From contig JADKHM010000001.1 in the NCBI GenBank assembly GCA_016721735.1, positions 62,001-126,000 of the forward strand: a DNA stretch of 64,000 nucleotides, read 5' to 3'. The DNA is from Flavobacterium sp. Lineage in GTDB: Bacteria; Bacteroidota; Bacteroidia; Flavobacteriales; Flavobacteriaceae. This document shows, piece after piece, positions 27,264 through 36,908 of this stretch; position 1 is the first letter of the stretch, and each line of letters begins with the position of its first letter. The position numbers and the translations under genes are program-made. The notes under the pieces are model-generated. The model was given only the letters and a program-made list of their open reading frames with translations, was not told where the DNA came from and did not search any database.

Positions 27264-28658
27264 TTATTTGGAATGTTTTTCAATGGCTTTTTGAACCAAC
27301 TTCATGTCCCAAACCAATGGGAATAGATGTTCTAAGAGCATTCTGTTTTTGAAATTGAGTCTTAATCCGTTGCTTAGGTGAAATTTTCCTTTAGCAGTTT
27401 CTTGCAGCATCAGATATAATCCCGCCAATCTGTATTCGATTTCATATTCTTCTGGGAAGTACTCGGTAGCTTGCAACAAGGTTTGAATTGCAGAATCAAA
27501 TTCGCCTAAGAATTGCAAAATATCCACCCAAAATAACCACGTGTCTAGCATATAATCACCGTGCTCTACTGCTTTTCTGTAACCAAACTCAGCTTCTTCA
27601 AAGAAATTGAGCTCTTTGTTTATGGTTGCATACCGTTTCCAGTAAAAACGATTTTCATTGTCGATACTTAGCGCTTTGTTTACATAATACAATGCTTTTT
27701 GAAAATTCTTCTGACGAACGTAAAAATCAGTAATGGCAATCCAACCTTTATCTAACAATGGGTCTTCGTGAACCGTCTTATTAAAGAATTTTAGCGCTAA
27801 GACTTTATTGCCTAATTTCTCATGACATTTTCCAATTCGCAATAGCGCATACGAAGTGGGATCATCCAATTCGATGGTGCGGTTATAGCTTTCGATAGCT
27901 TCCTCGTAACGTTTTAGTCTTTCTAGGGTTTTTGCTTTTTCCATAAAAGCGCCTAAGAATTCATCGTCTATGTAAGTCGCGAATTCAAAAGCACGCAAGG
28001 CTTCCGGATATTTTTTTAATCCGTAGCTCAAGCGACCAATCTGATGCCAAGCAATTTCGCTATACGGATTGCGATCGATATATTGGTGCAAATAAGTAAT
28101 GGCTTCTTCGTTTTGATCTAAGAACTCGAAACAATATACTACATTATATAAAGCAGCTTGGTCTTCGGTGTCTTCTTCTAGGCATTTGATGAAATTCTCT
28201 TTGGCCAATTCTAAGTTGTCCATAAAAAGATATTCCATTCCGATAAGATTATAGACGTCGGCATAATCGTCGGTAAATTGTAGCGCAGTCTTTAAGATCT
28301 CAACGGCTTTTTCGTGCTGATCTCTTTTAGAATAAATACTGGCTTTTTGAATGTAAATTTCTTCGTTGTGTGGTTCGATGGCAAACAACTCATTGAGCAG
28401 TTTTTCTGCCACATCGAGTTTGTCCTCATAAATCAGCATTTCTACCTGAACCAACTTTAATCCAGTAGATTTCGGATGTTGTTCTAGGGCTAATTTTAAG
28501 GCTTTCTTAGCTAAGGAAGCTTTTCCCATATCAAGATAATGCAGGATGATTTCCTCAAATTCCTCGGAGTCAAAAAAGAGTACTTTGTTGGTTTTCAACA
28601 TCGACTCGAATTTGGATAAGGATAAGTTGTGATCGTCTTCTTCGTCGCTGATTTGCAT
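27264..28658 (-). CDS. Tetratricopeptide repeat protein
   Basis: A 464-residue protein made of about ten TPR units from residue 50 on, with typical pairs such as EIAWHQIGRLSYGLKKYPEA and ALLRIGKCHEKLGNKVLALK. No signal peptide or membrane segment is seen, so it is probably a cytosolic scaffold. The acidic N-terminus (MQISDEEDDHNLSLSK) is short. It is found near aroE in other flavobacteria as far as I recall. Partners are unknown. Confidence 0.88.
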   Translation of the reverse strand: MQISDEEDDHNLSLSKFESMLKTNKVLFFDSEEFEEIILHYLDMGKASLAKKALKLALEQHPKSTGLKLVQVEMLIYEDKLDVAEKLLNELFAIEPHNEEIYIQKASIYSKRDQHEKAVEILKTALQFTDDYADVYNLIGMEYLFMDNLELAKENFIKCLEEDTEDQAALYNVVYCFEFLDQNEEAITYLHQYIDRNPYSEIAWHQIGRLSYGLKKYPEALRAFEFATYIDDEFLGAFMEKAKTLERLKRYEEAIESYNRTIELDDPTSYALLRIGKCHEKLGNKVLALKFFNKTVHEDPLLDKGWIAITDFYVRQKNFQKALYYVNKALSIDNENRFYWKRYATINKELNFFEEAEFGYRKAVEHGDYMLDTWLFWVDILQFLGEFDSAIQTLLQATEYFPEEYEIEYRLAGLYLMLQETAKGKFHLSNGLRLNFKNRMLLEHLFPLVWDMKLVQKAIEKHSK

Positions 28659-28780
28659 AGCTTTGGGTTTAAAATTATCCTAAATAAAATTAGGAAAGGT
28701 TATACGTGTTGGGGGAAAAGTCGGTAATTGTTGTGAACAATTTAATTAACAAATAAATTTGTATTAAAATCTACTGTCAT

Positions 28781-28916
28781 AGCCCTGATAGGAGAGGAAA
28801 TCCTTTTTATGCTGAACTTGTTTCAGTATCTACAACAAAATACGCTCACTAGTACTAGATGCTGAAACAAGTTCAGCATAAAAAGATTGCAACGGATAGC
28901 AGGAAATAGCTCCTAA
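28781..28916. repeat. Dispersed palindromic repeat, copy 2 (inverted relative to copy 1)
   Basis: Reverse complement of the 26241-26384 element with only scattered differences: AGCCCTGATAG at the left, AAATCCTTTTTATGCTGAAC, then the mirrored GCTGAAACAAGTTCAGCATA and ATTGCAACGGATAGC at the right. The two copies enclose aroE and the TPR gene. Confidence 0.8.
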
Positions 28917-28919
28917 AAA

Positions 28920-30107
28920 CTAGTCTTCATTTGCAATTTCATCCAGCGATTGAAGAATGATCGCACAACCTTCTCGAATTTCATCTTCTGAAATGGTGAG
29001 CGGTGGCGTGATTCGAATCGCATTACCTTCAAAGAGCAACCAAAACAGGATTAATCCTTTGTCTTGGCATTTGAAAATCACTTTATTGGTGATTTCAGGA
29101 TGCGCCGTCATAGCAGCCAGCATCAATCCTTTTCCTCGAATTTCGTGTATCAAAGGATGTACCAGAAGTGACCGAAACAACTTTTCTTTGACTAATGTCT
29201 GTGGAATGAGGTCTGTTTCCGTAATTTCTTGCAAAGTGGCCAAACAGGCTGCCGCAATGACAGGGTGTCCGCCAAACGTAGTTATGTGCCCTAGTTTTGG
29301 ATTGTTACTGAGTAAATCCATGTGCTGAGCTGAAGCAGTAAAGGCTCCGACAGGCATTCCGCCGCCCATGCCTTTTCCTAGAATGACGATATCTGGAACC
29401 ACGTTATAGTTTTCGAAACCGAATAATTTACCGGTGCGTCCGAAGCCAGGTTGGATTTCGTCTATAATCATCAGCGCTCCAACTTCATCGCAACGTTGAC
29501 GAACCTTAAGTAGAAAATCGTTTTCTGGTTGAATAAATCCAGCGCCACCTTGAATACTTTCTAGAATAATTCCAGCAGTTTTCGTGGTGATTTTTTGAAT
29601 ATCGTCCTCGTTGTTGAAGGTGATAAAATCGACGTCGGGAATCAATGGTCTAAAAATTTGTTTGCGCTCTTCAAAACCCATGACGCTCATTGAACCCATG
29701 GTATTGCCATGATAGGCGTTGAAGCAGGAGATCAATTGACTTCTGCCTGTCACTCTTCGTGCCAATTTTAAAGCGCCTTCGGTAGCTTCGGTTCCTGAAT
29801 TGACTAAATAGGTTTTTTCTAATGGTTTGGGTAGGAGTGAAGCAAGTAATTTGCAATATGCCACCGCGGGACTTTGGGAATATTCGCCATATACCATCAC
29901 ATGCGAATATTTGTCGAGTTGATTTTTAATCGCCTCATTGACGCGCTGGTTTTGATGGCCAAGAGCGCAGGCAGAAACTCCAGCAACAAAGTCTAGGTAT
30001 TTTTTGTTATTCGTGTCGTAGATATAGGAACCAAGAGCATGTGAAACTTCCATACCGAGAGGATATGGAGACGTTTGGGCTTGGTATTGGAGGAAATCAG
30101 AATTCAC
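28920..30107 (-). CDS. Class III PLP-dependent aminotransferase
   Basis: A protein of about 395 residues of the aspartate aminotransferase family, class III (acetylornithine/ornithine/4-aminobutyrate type). It has YLVNSGTEATEGALKLARR (cofactor phosphate site), IIDEIQPGFGRTGKLFG (PLP-ring Asp) and VILGKGMGGGMPVGAF with the Schiff-base Lys. The frame extends to a TTG at 30128, but the GTG at 30107 (VNSDFLQYQAQTSPYP) fits the usual start better. Substrate cannot be set from sequence; no arg or gab genes are nearby. Confidence 0.88.
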   Translation of the reverse strand: MNSDFLQYQAQTSPYPLGMEVSHALGSYIYDTNNKKYLDFVAGVSACALGHQNQRVNEAIKNQLDKYSHVMVYGEYSQSPAVAYCKLLASLLPKPLEKTYLVNSGTEATEGALKLARRVTGRSQLISCFNAYHGNTMGSMSVMGFEERKQIFRPLIPDVDFITFNNEDDIQKITTKTAGIILESIQGGAGFIQPENDFLLKVRQRCDEVGALMIIDEIQPGFGRTGKLFGFENYNVVPDIVILGKGMGGGMPVGAFTASAQHMDLLSNNPKLGHITTFGGHPVIAAACLATLQEITETDLIPQTLVKEKLFRSLLVHPLIHEIRGKGLMLAAMTAHPEITNKVIFKCQDKGLILFWLLFEGNAIRITPPLTISEDEIREGCAIILQSLDEIANED

Positions 30108-30147
30108 GATTTTAAGGTTTAAATACAACAGTCAAAAATAAGGAGGC

Positions 30148-33100
30148 TTATTTTATGAGAATCTTTTTTGTTATTGTGGACATCCCGGTTTTTATAGTTA
30201 CCAGATACAGACCTTTGTCTAGATTGCTTAAATTTAAATTTGGGCTTATTTCATTGCATTTATTGCTGATGATTTTTTCTCCCAAAAGATTGTATATATC
30301 AATGCTTAAAATTAAAGTATTTTTTTGATTGGTTGTAATTGATATAAAGCCGTTAGATGGATTTGGAGCTATGATTACATCATTTTCGATTTTATTTATG
30401 GAATTATGCTCAGTAGTGTTTAAAAAACTTTGCATTCCGGAGATATAAAGTTCATTGCCACTTCTGTTGTTTGTCGCACCAAAATATAACTTATCGCCAA
30501 TCACTTTTATAGCCCGATGGTCTATCCGTTCATAATCAATAAAATTAATTCCATTGACAATATTAAAATCATAGCTGTTCGAAACAAATCCGTCAGTTAT
30601 CGATATTCTTTTAGGGAATGTATCTGAAAGGTATATTAAGCGATCTTGTAGGCAGGTGTATCCTGAAAGGGTGATATAAGTAGCATTGACCGGTGGCAAT
30701 AGTGTTGTTCCGGCCGGTGTACCATCGGTTCTCCAGAGTTCCTTATCCAAATAGTTAGTACCGAATGTAAGATCTGTAAAAGAAAAATAAACGAATTCCC
30801 CACATACATCCATATAGCTAAAATTTCTTGTAAAATCGTCCTTTAGCATTACGGTTCCGGCAACTGTACCGTCAGTCTTCATTAAAACGTGGTTGTTAAT
30901 ATTCTTAGCGGAAAAATACAACTCATCATTAAAAACGGTGCTTTTTTTAAATGGTAATCCACTTAAAGTAGAAGCCCAGACGCCTATCTGAATAGTTCCT
31001 GCCGTACTGCCATCGGAAGACCAAAGCGTTTGTAGTCCCTGATTGGGATCGTTAAGGCTATTGCTGATGAAAAATATTTTGCTGCTTGTGGCATTTATGA
31101 TTATCCGGGCATCATACGATCCGGCAGAAGGCAGGGTTATCGATTTGATTGTGCCGCCATCCGTACCATCAGTACTCCATAAAGAATAATCTGTACCATC
31201 ATAAGCTACAAAATACAATCTATTATTTAACACCGCATATCGCTTATAGCTACTGACAAAAGACGAATTTGACCCACTGATTGAAGATCCTGCACCAACG
31301 TTAATATCTTTAATCATATACGTTCCTGCATCCGTACCGTCGGTGCGCCATAGTTCATTACCGTGTACCTGGTCATTGGCCTTAAAATACATAATGCCGT
31401 TGTATTCCATGAATAAAGTATTTTCATCGATGCTGTTTGCAGTTCCTGGTGCAATATCTTTAATCAGTCCAGTGTTGGCGAAAGTGCCATCAGTTTTGTG
31501 AAGTTCATAACCGAAAGCATTGATATAACCCCGATAATATGCATTGCCGCCCACCTTTAAGAACTCAGGACTTATGTCATTTAAACTCGCTATCGAACCG
31601 GTGTCCGGATTAACATCTTTAATAAGGTGTGTCCCGTTTATCGTCCCGTCAGTAATAAAGGGTTCCCAGCCAGTACTATTCCCATGGCCCGAAAAGAAAA
31701 CGACATTCCCGTTAAGCTCGGTGAAATCTTGTGGTGCGTACCCAGCGCTGCGATTCACATCTTCAAATAATTGTGTATTGCTTTCTGTTCCGTCGGTATG
31801 CCATAATTCGACACCGTTGAAATTAGTTTGGGCAGCAAAAAATACTTCGTTGTTAATTGGTATATAATCAACATTGACATCATTGATTCCTACGTTAATA
31901 TCCTTAATCTGACTTGTTCCAGATTCAGTACCATCACTTTTCCACAATGTTGGGTAGTCCGGATTCAGAGCGTTTACGTAAGCAGAAAATATTAAAAAAT
32001 TGGAAGCCGCGGTCAGTTTTGTAATGGTAGTCGACCCATCGCCTATTTGAATATCCTTAACCATTTCGGTACCGTTCATGGAGCCATCGGTAACCCACAA
32101 TTCCTTTCCATGAATATTGTCATTGGCTATAAAAAAGACTTTGTCGTTTAACAGCGTGAACTGACAATCGGATTCAAGGCCATCGGAAACGGGGTTAATA
32201 TCCTTCAACAAATGGGTTCCAGAATCGGTGCCGTCACTAATCCACAGTTCATATCCTATAGAAGTTGCTGTAACCCGAAATACAAAATAATTGCTTGTGG
32301 CAATACCTAAAATCGCGAGATCATCGTTGTTGAAACTTTGAGGCAAATCTTTGACGAAGATTGTACCGGCTGCTGTTCCGTCACTCTTCCATAAATCATA
32401 GCCTGAAAAACCGCCGCCAGTCTTGGCATAAAAATAAAAATTGTTGTTGAATATGATGAAATGGTTGCCGCTGCTCAATCCGGAAGCCGACGGAGCGATA
32501 TCCTTTAGAAGCGATAACCCGGAACTTGTGCCATTGCTTTTCCATATTTCCCTGCCGACAATACCATCTGATGCGGTAAAATAAATTTCGTTGTTAAAAA
32601 CAAATAGGTCGGTAGGTGTACTTCCTGTAGCGCCTAATCTGATATCATTCAGCATAAAAGTGCCAGTGTTCGTCCCGTCGCTAATCCATAATTCCTGTCC
32701 ATTAACACCATCTGTTGCGGAAAAGACAATCTTACCATTATAGACAGTGAGTTCGCCGATATTACTGTCGACAAAATTGACGTCTCCGGTAGGGTTGATG
32801 TTTTTTACGAGATAAGTTCCGGCGGCAGTTCCGTCGCTTCTCCATAATTCTATACCATTGACAGGATCTGTCCCGATGAAATATAAGATATCACCAATGG
32901 TTATAAAAGTAGAATTGTCGATTCCGCTTTGCCATCCCACATATATTTCTTTGACAAGCTTTGTAGTATTGGTGATAAAATCATACACATATAATTCTCT
33001 TCCGTTGCCATTGCCTTCTGCGGAAAAATATATTTTAGTGATTCCTTTTGTGATGTTTTCAGGGTTACTGCTGCTGCTGTAATTGATTTCTACTAATGTA

Positions 33101-33174
33101 GCGTCGATCGTTTGTGCATCGGCACTTAAACACATGTTCAATAAAGTAAAAACTAAAAGTAGTCTGTGTCTCAT
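30148..33174 (-). CDS. T9SS-exported ELWxxDGTxxGT repeat protein
   Basis: A 1008-residue exported protein. It has a signal peptide (MRHRLLLVFTLLNMCLSADAQ), then about 15-18 repeats of 45-55 residues built round ELWxSDGTxxGTxLVKDI, likely forming a beta-propeller or solenoid. The last about 75 residues are a type A T9SS sorting domain (LSIDIYNLLGEKII...GLYLVTIKTG), so the protein should be released or anchored at the cell surface. It starts 10 bp after the OstA-like gene ends and may be cotranscribed. Function of the repeats is unknown. Confidence 0.88.
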   Translation of the reverse strand: MRHRLLLVFTLLNMCLSADAQTIDATLVEINYSSSSNPENITKGITKIYFSAEGNGNGRELYVYDFITNTTKLVKEIYVGWQSGIDNSTFITIGDILYFIGTDPVNGIELWRSDGTAAGTYLVKNINPTGDVNFVDSNIGELTVYNGKIVFSATDGVNGQELWISDGTNTGTFMLNDIRLGATGSTPTDLFVFNNEIYFTASDGIVGREIWKSNGTSSGLSLLKDIAPSASGLSSGNHFIIFNNNFYFYAKTGGGFSGYDLWKSDGTAAGTIFVKDLPQSFNNDDLAILGIATSNYFVFRVTATSIGYELWISDGTDSGTHLLKDINPVSDGLESDCQFTLLNDKVFFIANDNIHGKELWVTDGSMNGTEMVKDIQIGDGSTTITKLTAASNFLIFSAYVNALNPDYPTLWKSDGTESGTSQIKDINVGINDVNVDYIPINNEVFFAAQTNFNGVELWHTDGTESNTQLFEDVNRSAGYAPQDFTELNGNVVFFSGHGNSTGWEPFITDGTINGTHLIKDVNPDTGSIASLNDISPEFLKVGGNAYYRGYINAFGYELHKTDGTFANTGLIKDIAPGTANSIDENTLFMEYNGIMYFKANDQVHGNELWRTDGTDAGTYMIKDINVGAGSSISGSNSSFVSSYKRYAVLNNRLYFVAYDGTDYSLWSTDGTDGGTIKSITLPSAGSYDARIIINATSSKIFFISNSLNDPNQGLQTLWSSDGSTAGTIQIGVWASTLSGLPFKKSTVFNDELYFSAKNINNHVLMKTDGTVAGTVMLKDDFTRNFSYMDVCGEFVYFSFTDLTFGTNYLDKELWRTDGTPAGTTLLPPVNATYITLSGYTCLQDRLIYLSDTFPKRISITDGFVSNSYDFNIVNGINFIDYERIDHRAIKVIGDKLYFGATNNRSGNELYISGMQSFLNTTEHNSINKIENDVIIAPNPSNGFISITTNQKNTLILSIDIYNLLGEKIISNKCNEISPNLNLSNLDKGLYLVTIKTGMSTITKKILIK

Positions 33175-33184
33175 AATACTTGAT

Positions 33185-34831
33185 TTATTTAACTACAGGT
33201 TTGTCAGTTGGGTTATTTTTGTCATAATCCAAAGTTTCTTTTCTGACTTTCATTGGGACATTTTCCTTCGCCAATTCGGCTTTACTGTCTTTGATTATTT
33301 TGTCATTCATTTCGTTTTCTTCTGACGGAAAAATGTCGTCTTTGGTTTTGATTCGTTCGTCTTCACGCCAAATAAATCCACGAAGTTTACGTGCATTTTC
33401 AGGCAAATCCTTTTCTGGATAAATATCGCCGTCGACGTTGGTGAAGAAGGTCATACTGTCAATCTTATTTCCGTCTAACGTCATGTTAATTCTGCTACTT
33501 ACGTTCTTATTGATTCCAATGAGTTCTTTTGCGTCGTTTCGCATATAATAAATGACTTCCGTGTTCTTGATGATGTCTGCTTCGTATAATTTGTTGTCGC
33601 GAAATTTACCGTAGAGATTTAGTCCCTTGACTTGATTATAACCAGTTCCCAAAGAATCCTTCGAAATAATAAAGGCATTATTGAGTACTTTCAGCGAGTC
33701 GAGTTTTTGCGTATTGTCATTGCCGACCAGATGCATCACGTCTCCCGTCATTTGATTTTCAAAATTCCACAAAATGGGTTTACCGACGAGTTGTGTAATA
33801 TTGGTAATTTGGCTAGAATGGATGGAATCGCATTTGCCACTCATGTCTTTTTTGAATATACGCGCATTATTAAAGGCACGGACAATTCGCTCATTTGGTT
33901 TCCCTGTAATTAATAATTTTTTTCCGTGGATATACACCGAGTCTTTGTCGACCAAGTTGATGGCAACCGCTCTCTTGGTCACAAACATCGAGTCTTTCTT
34001 CTTATACATTTCGGCATAATGGCCTTTCACAATTCCTTTATTGATCGTGTCCGTAATCTTGACATTGTTGGTTGCGGAAGCAAATTCAGTGTTTCTGTTA
34101 TAAAACAAACTGTCCCCTTCTATGCGTCGGTCTTGGTATTTTATATAAGACTTGCGCAGAAAATGACCAATATTTTTCTTACTATCATAGAATCCTTTCT
34201 CGGTGTAAATGAAATTCTCTTTGCTCGTAATTGTAGATGGACCAAACAAATAAGAGTGCCCGGAATTATTGTAATAATCCAGATGATTCGATTTTACGAC
34301 GTACTTTGGATTTGTAATAGTAACTGCCGTTAAAAATTGAAATTTCTTTTCGTTGGCGTAATATTTACCCGATTTGCTTTTGAGCACATTGTCCTTATTC
34401 GTAATCGTTCCGTACGTATTGTATGACGCTTGTTGGGTATTTCTATCAAAGTTTAGCGTGTCTGTCGCCAAGGTCATTTCGGGCGAACGCATCACTACAT
34501 TTCCCGTGGCGTAAGCTTGTTTTACATTACCGTTGTATTCTGCATATTTGCTATTCATAAATAAGGTATCGCCTTGAATCATTCTCACATCTCCAAATGC
34601 TTTGACGTAGTTTTCTTTTTGAAAATAATACGCTTTGTTGCAAAACATCCGAACGCCGTCATGGATAATTCTAACATTTCCAGTTAACAAGGCAGCATCA
34701 GGAATTTCGATTTGATTAACATCGAAAAAATCAGAATATTCAATAATAATCTTTTTAGGTTCTTGCGCAAAAATGATTTGTATCCCAGACAAAAGGAAAC
34801 AGAGTAGGAGGAAAAAATGTACTTTTTTCAA
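33185..34831 (-). CDS. OstA/LptA-like outer-membrane biogenesis protein
   Basis: A 548-residue protein with a signal peptide (MKKVHFFLLLCFLLSGIQIIFAQ) followed by OstA-like beta-jellyroll repeats. Runs such as LLTGNVRIIHDGVRMFCNKA and AYATGNVVMRSPEMTLATDT show the alternating pattern of LptA/LptD N-terminal domains, which form the periplasmic bridge for LPS export. It is longer than LptA and lacks the LptD barrel, as with the OstA-like proteins of Bacteroidota. The C-terminal 60 residues are charged. Confidence 0.87.
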   Translation of the reverse strand: MKKVHFFLLLCFLLSGIQIIFAQEPKKIIIEYSDFFDVNQIEIPDAALLTGNVRIIHDGVRMFCNKAYYFQKENYVKAFGDVRMIQGDTLFMNSKYAEYNGNVKQAYATGNVVMRSPEMTLATDTLNFDRNTQQASYNTYGTITNKDNVLKSKSGKYYANEKKFQFLTAVTITNPKYVVKSNHLDYYNNSGHSYLFGPSTITSKENFIYTEKGFYDSKKNIGHFLRKSYIKYQDRRIEGDSLFYNRNTEFASATNNVKITDTINKGIVKGHYAEMYKKKDSMFVTKRAVAINLVDKDSVYIHGKKLLITGKPNERIVRAFNNARIFKKDMSGKCDSIHSSQITNITQLVGKPILWNFENQMTGDVMHLVGNDNTQKLDSLKVLNNAFIISKDSLGTGYNQVKGLNLYGKFRDNKLYEADIIKNTEVIYYMRNDAKELIGINKNVSSRINMTLDGNKIDSMTFFTNVDGDIYPEKDLPENARKLRGFIWREDERIKTKDDIFPSEENEMNDKIIKDSKAELAKENVPMKVRKETLDYDKNNPTDKPVVK

Positions 34832-34905
34832 TAGTTCAAAATTTTCGTCAAATTTAGGAAAAAGCCCGCAACGAAAACGGTTATTAAGAATTATTTATTA
34901 GAAGA

Positions 34906-34935
34906 TTGGAAGTGTGCTTCTAATTTTTATATTTG
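34906..34935 (+). promoter_or_regulatory. Consensus promoter of the amylase gene
   Basis: TTG (34906-34908), a 19-bp spacer and TATATTTG (34928-34935) fully match the Bacteroidota promoter. Start predicted near 34941, 23 bp before the ATG. Confidence 0.75.
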
Positions 34936-34963
34936 TAAATCTGTCTTTAAAAATAAAGAAAAA

Positions 34964-36859
34964 ATGAAAAAAGTCTTATTACTTGCATTGATAGCTTGTA
35001 CGTTATCTGCAAATGCCCAAATTAAAAAGAAGAAAGCCATGCCAACAAAAAAAACGGAAGCAGTTTCAAAAAAGAGTGAAACTCCTGCAGAAAGAAAAGC
35101 TGTCGTATATCAGGTGTTTACTAGATTATTTGGAAATACGAATAGAAATAATAAACCGTGGGGAACTATTGAAGACAATGGTGTTGGAAAGTTTAATGAT
35201 TTTACAGACAAGGCACTGCAAGAAATAAAGAAACTGGGTGTAACACACATTTGGTATACTGGTGTTCCACATCATGCATTAGTAAATGACTATACTAAAT
35301 ATGGAATTTCTAATGATGATCCAGATGTTGTAAAAGGTCGGGCGGGTTCTCCTTACGCTGTAAAAGATTACTACAATGTCAATCCAGATTTAGCGGTAAA
35401 TCCAGCAAATCGTTTGCAAGAATTCGAAGCATTAATTTTAAGAACGCATGCCAATGGTTTGAAGTTGTTAATTGATATTGTTCCGAATCACGTGGCGAGA
35501 AAATATGAAGGTAAATCCAACCCAAAAGGTGTTCGCGATTTTGGTGCTGATGATAATAAGATTGTAGAATATGATCGAAACAATAATTTCTATTACATTC
35601 CAGGTGAACGATTTCAAGTTCCAACATCTGACAATTACAGACCTTTGAATGGCGAAAGCAATCCGCTTATTGATAATAATTTCGACGAAAAACCTGCAAA
35701 ATGGACAGGTAACGGAACGCGTCTCGCCAAACCTGATATCAATGATTGGTATGAAACGGTCAAGATTAATTACGGAATTCGACCTGATGGTTCTAAAGAT
35801 TTTCCTGAGCTACCGGCTGGATTTGATACGAAATCATACAACGAGCACTATGCGTTTTGGGCTAATAAAGATGTACCCAATTCATGGAAAAAATTTCGAG
35901 ACATCGCTTTGTATTGGACCGCTAAAGGTGTCGACGGATTTCGTTATGATATGGCAGAAATGGTGCCTTACGAGTTTTGGAGTTATATGAATTCAGCAAT
36001 CAAAATGAAAAACCCTAATGCCTTTTTATTGGCAGAAGTTTATAATCCGAATGAATATAGAAATTATATTAATTTGGGAAAAATGGATTATTTGTATGAC
36101 AAAGTTGACTTGTACGACCATTTAAAGCAAGTAATTTATGGTAAAGCTTTACCCGATCCGATTTCGCAAATACAAGAAAAGTTTGCCGATATTGAACATC
36201 ATATGTTGCATTTTTTGGATAATCATGATGAACAACGTTTAGCCAGTGCGGCTTTTGCTGGAACACCAGAAAAAGGTAAGCCTTTGATGGTAATTTCGGC
36301 GACTATTAGTTCTTCCCCAACTATGATTTATTTTGGACAAGAAGTCGGTGAAGCAGGCAACGAAGACGCTGGTTTTGGGAAGCCAACCAGAACTTCTATA
36401 TTTGATTACGTTGGAGTTCCGAATCACCAACGTTGGACTAATGAGGGAAAATTTGATGGTGGAAAGTTGTCTGAAAGCGAAAAAGATTTGCGTGATTTTT
36501 ATGCCAGATTGTTGAATTTTAGCATTAATAGTTCTGCATTAATGGGTAAATTCAGCGAAATTCAAAACATTAATCGTGAAAAATCAACTGGTTATGATGA
36601 GGGACTCTATTCCTTTGTTCGTTGGTCTGACACCGAAAAATTAATTGTAGTTACGAATTGTTCGTGGGTGACCAAAAGCAACTTCAATTTGGTTGTTCCG
36701 TCTGCAATAATTAATCAATGGAATCTTAAAGACGGAACTTATCCGTTGAATGAACAGTTATATCAAAAAACACAGGCCGAGCTCGTCGTTACTGATGGTG
36801 AAGGAAAAATTCGCATTAGTATCGAACCATCTGAATCTTTTATTTTTAGTTTGAAATAA
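34964..36859 (+). CDS. Exported GH13 alpha-amylase family glycoside hydrolase
   Basis: A 631-residue protein with a signal peptide (MKKVLLLALIACTLSANAQ) and a Lys-rich linker, then a GH13 TIM barrel. The four conserved regions are visible: DIVPNHV (near 170), GFRYDMAEM with the nucleophile Asp (near 328), LAEVYN with the acid/base Glu (near 357) and FLDNHDEQR (near 420), plus a C-terminal beta domain. It should hydrolyse or rearrange alpha-glucans in the periplasm or at the surface. It lacks a T9SS tail, so periplasmic or lipid-free location is likelier. It is a single gene between a consensus promoter and a terminator; no sus genes are nearby. Confidence 0.92.
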   Translation: MKKVLLLALIACTLSANAQIKKKKAMPTKKTEAVSKKSETPAERKAVVYQVFTRLFGNTNRNNKPWGTIEDNGVGKFNDFTDKALQEIKKLGVTHIWYTGVPHHALVNDYTKYGISNDDPDVVKGRAGSPYAVKDYYNVNPDLAVNPANRLQEFEALILRTHANGLKLLIDIVPNHVARKYEGKSNPKGVRDFGADDNKIVEYDRNNNFYYIPGERFQVPTSDNYRPLNGESNPLIDNNFDEKPAKWTGNGTRLAKPDINDWYETVKINYGIRPDGSKDFPELPAGFDTKSYNEHYAFWANKDVPNSWKKFRDIALYWTAKGVDGFRYDMAEMVPYEFWSYMNSAIKMKNPNAFLLAEVYNPNEYRNYINLGKMDYLYDKVDLYDHLKQVIYGKALPDPISQIQEKFADIEHHMLHFLDNHDEQRLASAAFAGTPEKGKPLMVISATISSSPTMIYFGQEVGEAGNEDAGFGKPTRTSIFDYVGVPNHQRWTNEGKFDGGKLSESEKDLRDFYARLLNFSINSSALMGKFSEIQNINREKSTGYDEGLYSFVRWSDTEKLIVVTNCSWVTKSNFNLVVPSAIINQWNLKDGTYPLNEQLYQKTQAELVVTDGEGKIRISIEPSESFIFSLK

Positions 36860-36878
36860 ATATAACTTATAGTTAAGG

Positions 36879-36908
36879 AAAGCTGTGCTGAAAAGTGCGG
36901 CTTTTTTT
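36879..36908 (+). terminator. Terminator of the amylase gene
   Basis: AAAGCTGTGC (36879-36888) and GTGCGGCTTT (36895-36904) form a stem with G-U pairs over a short loop, followed by a T tract that runs into the end of nhaA. Confidence 0.68.
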
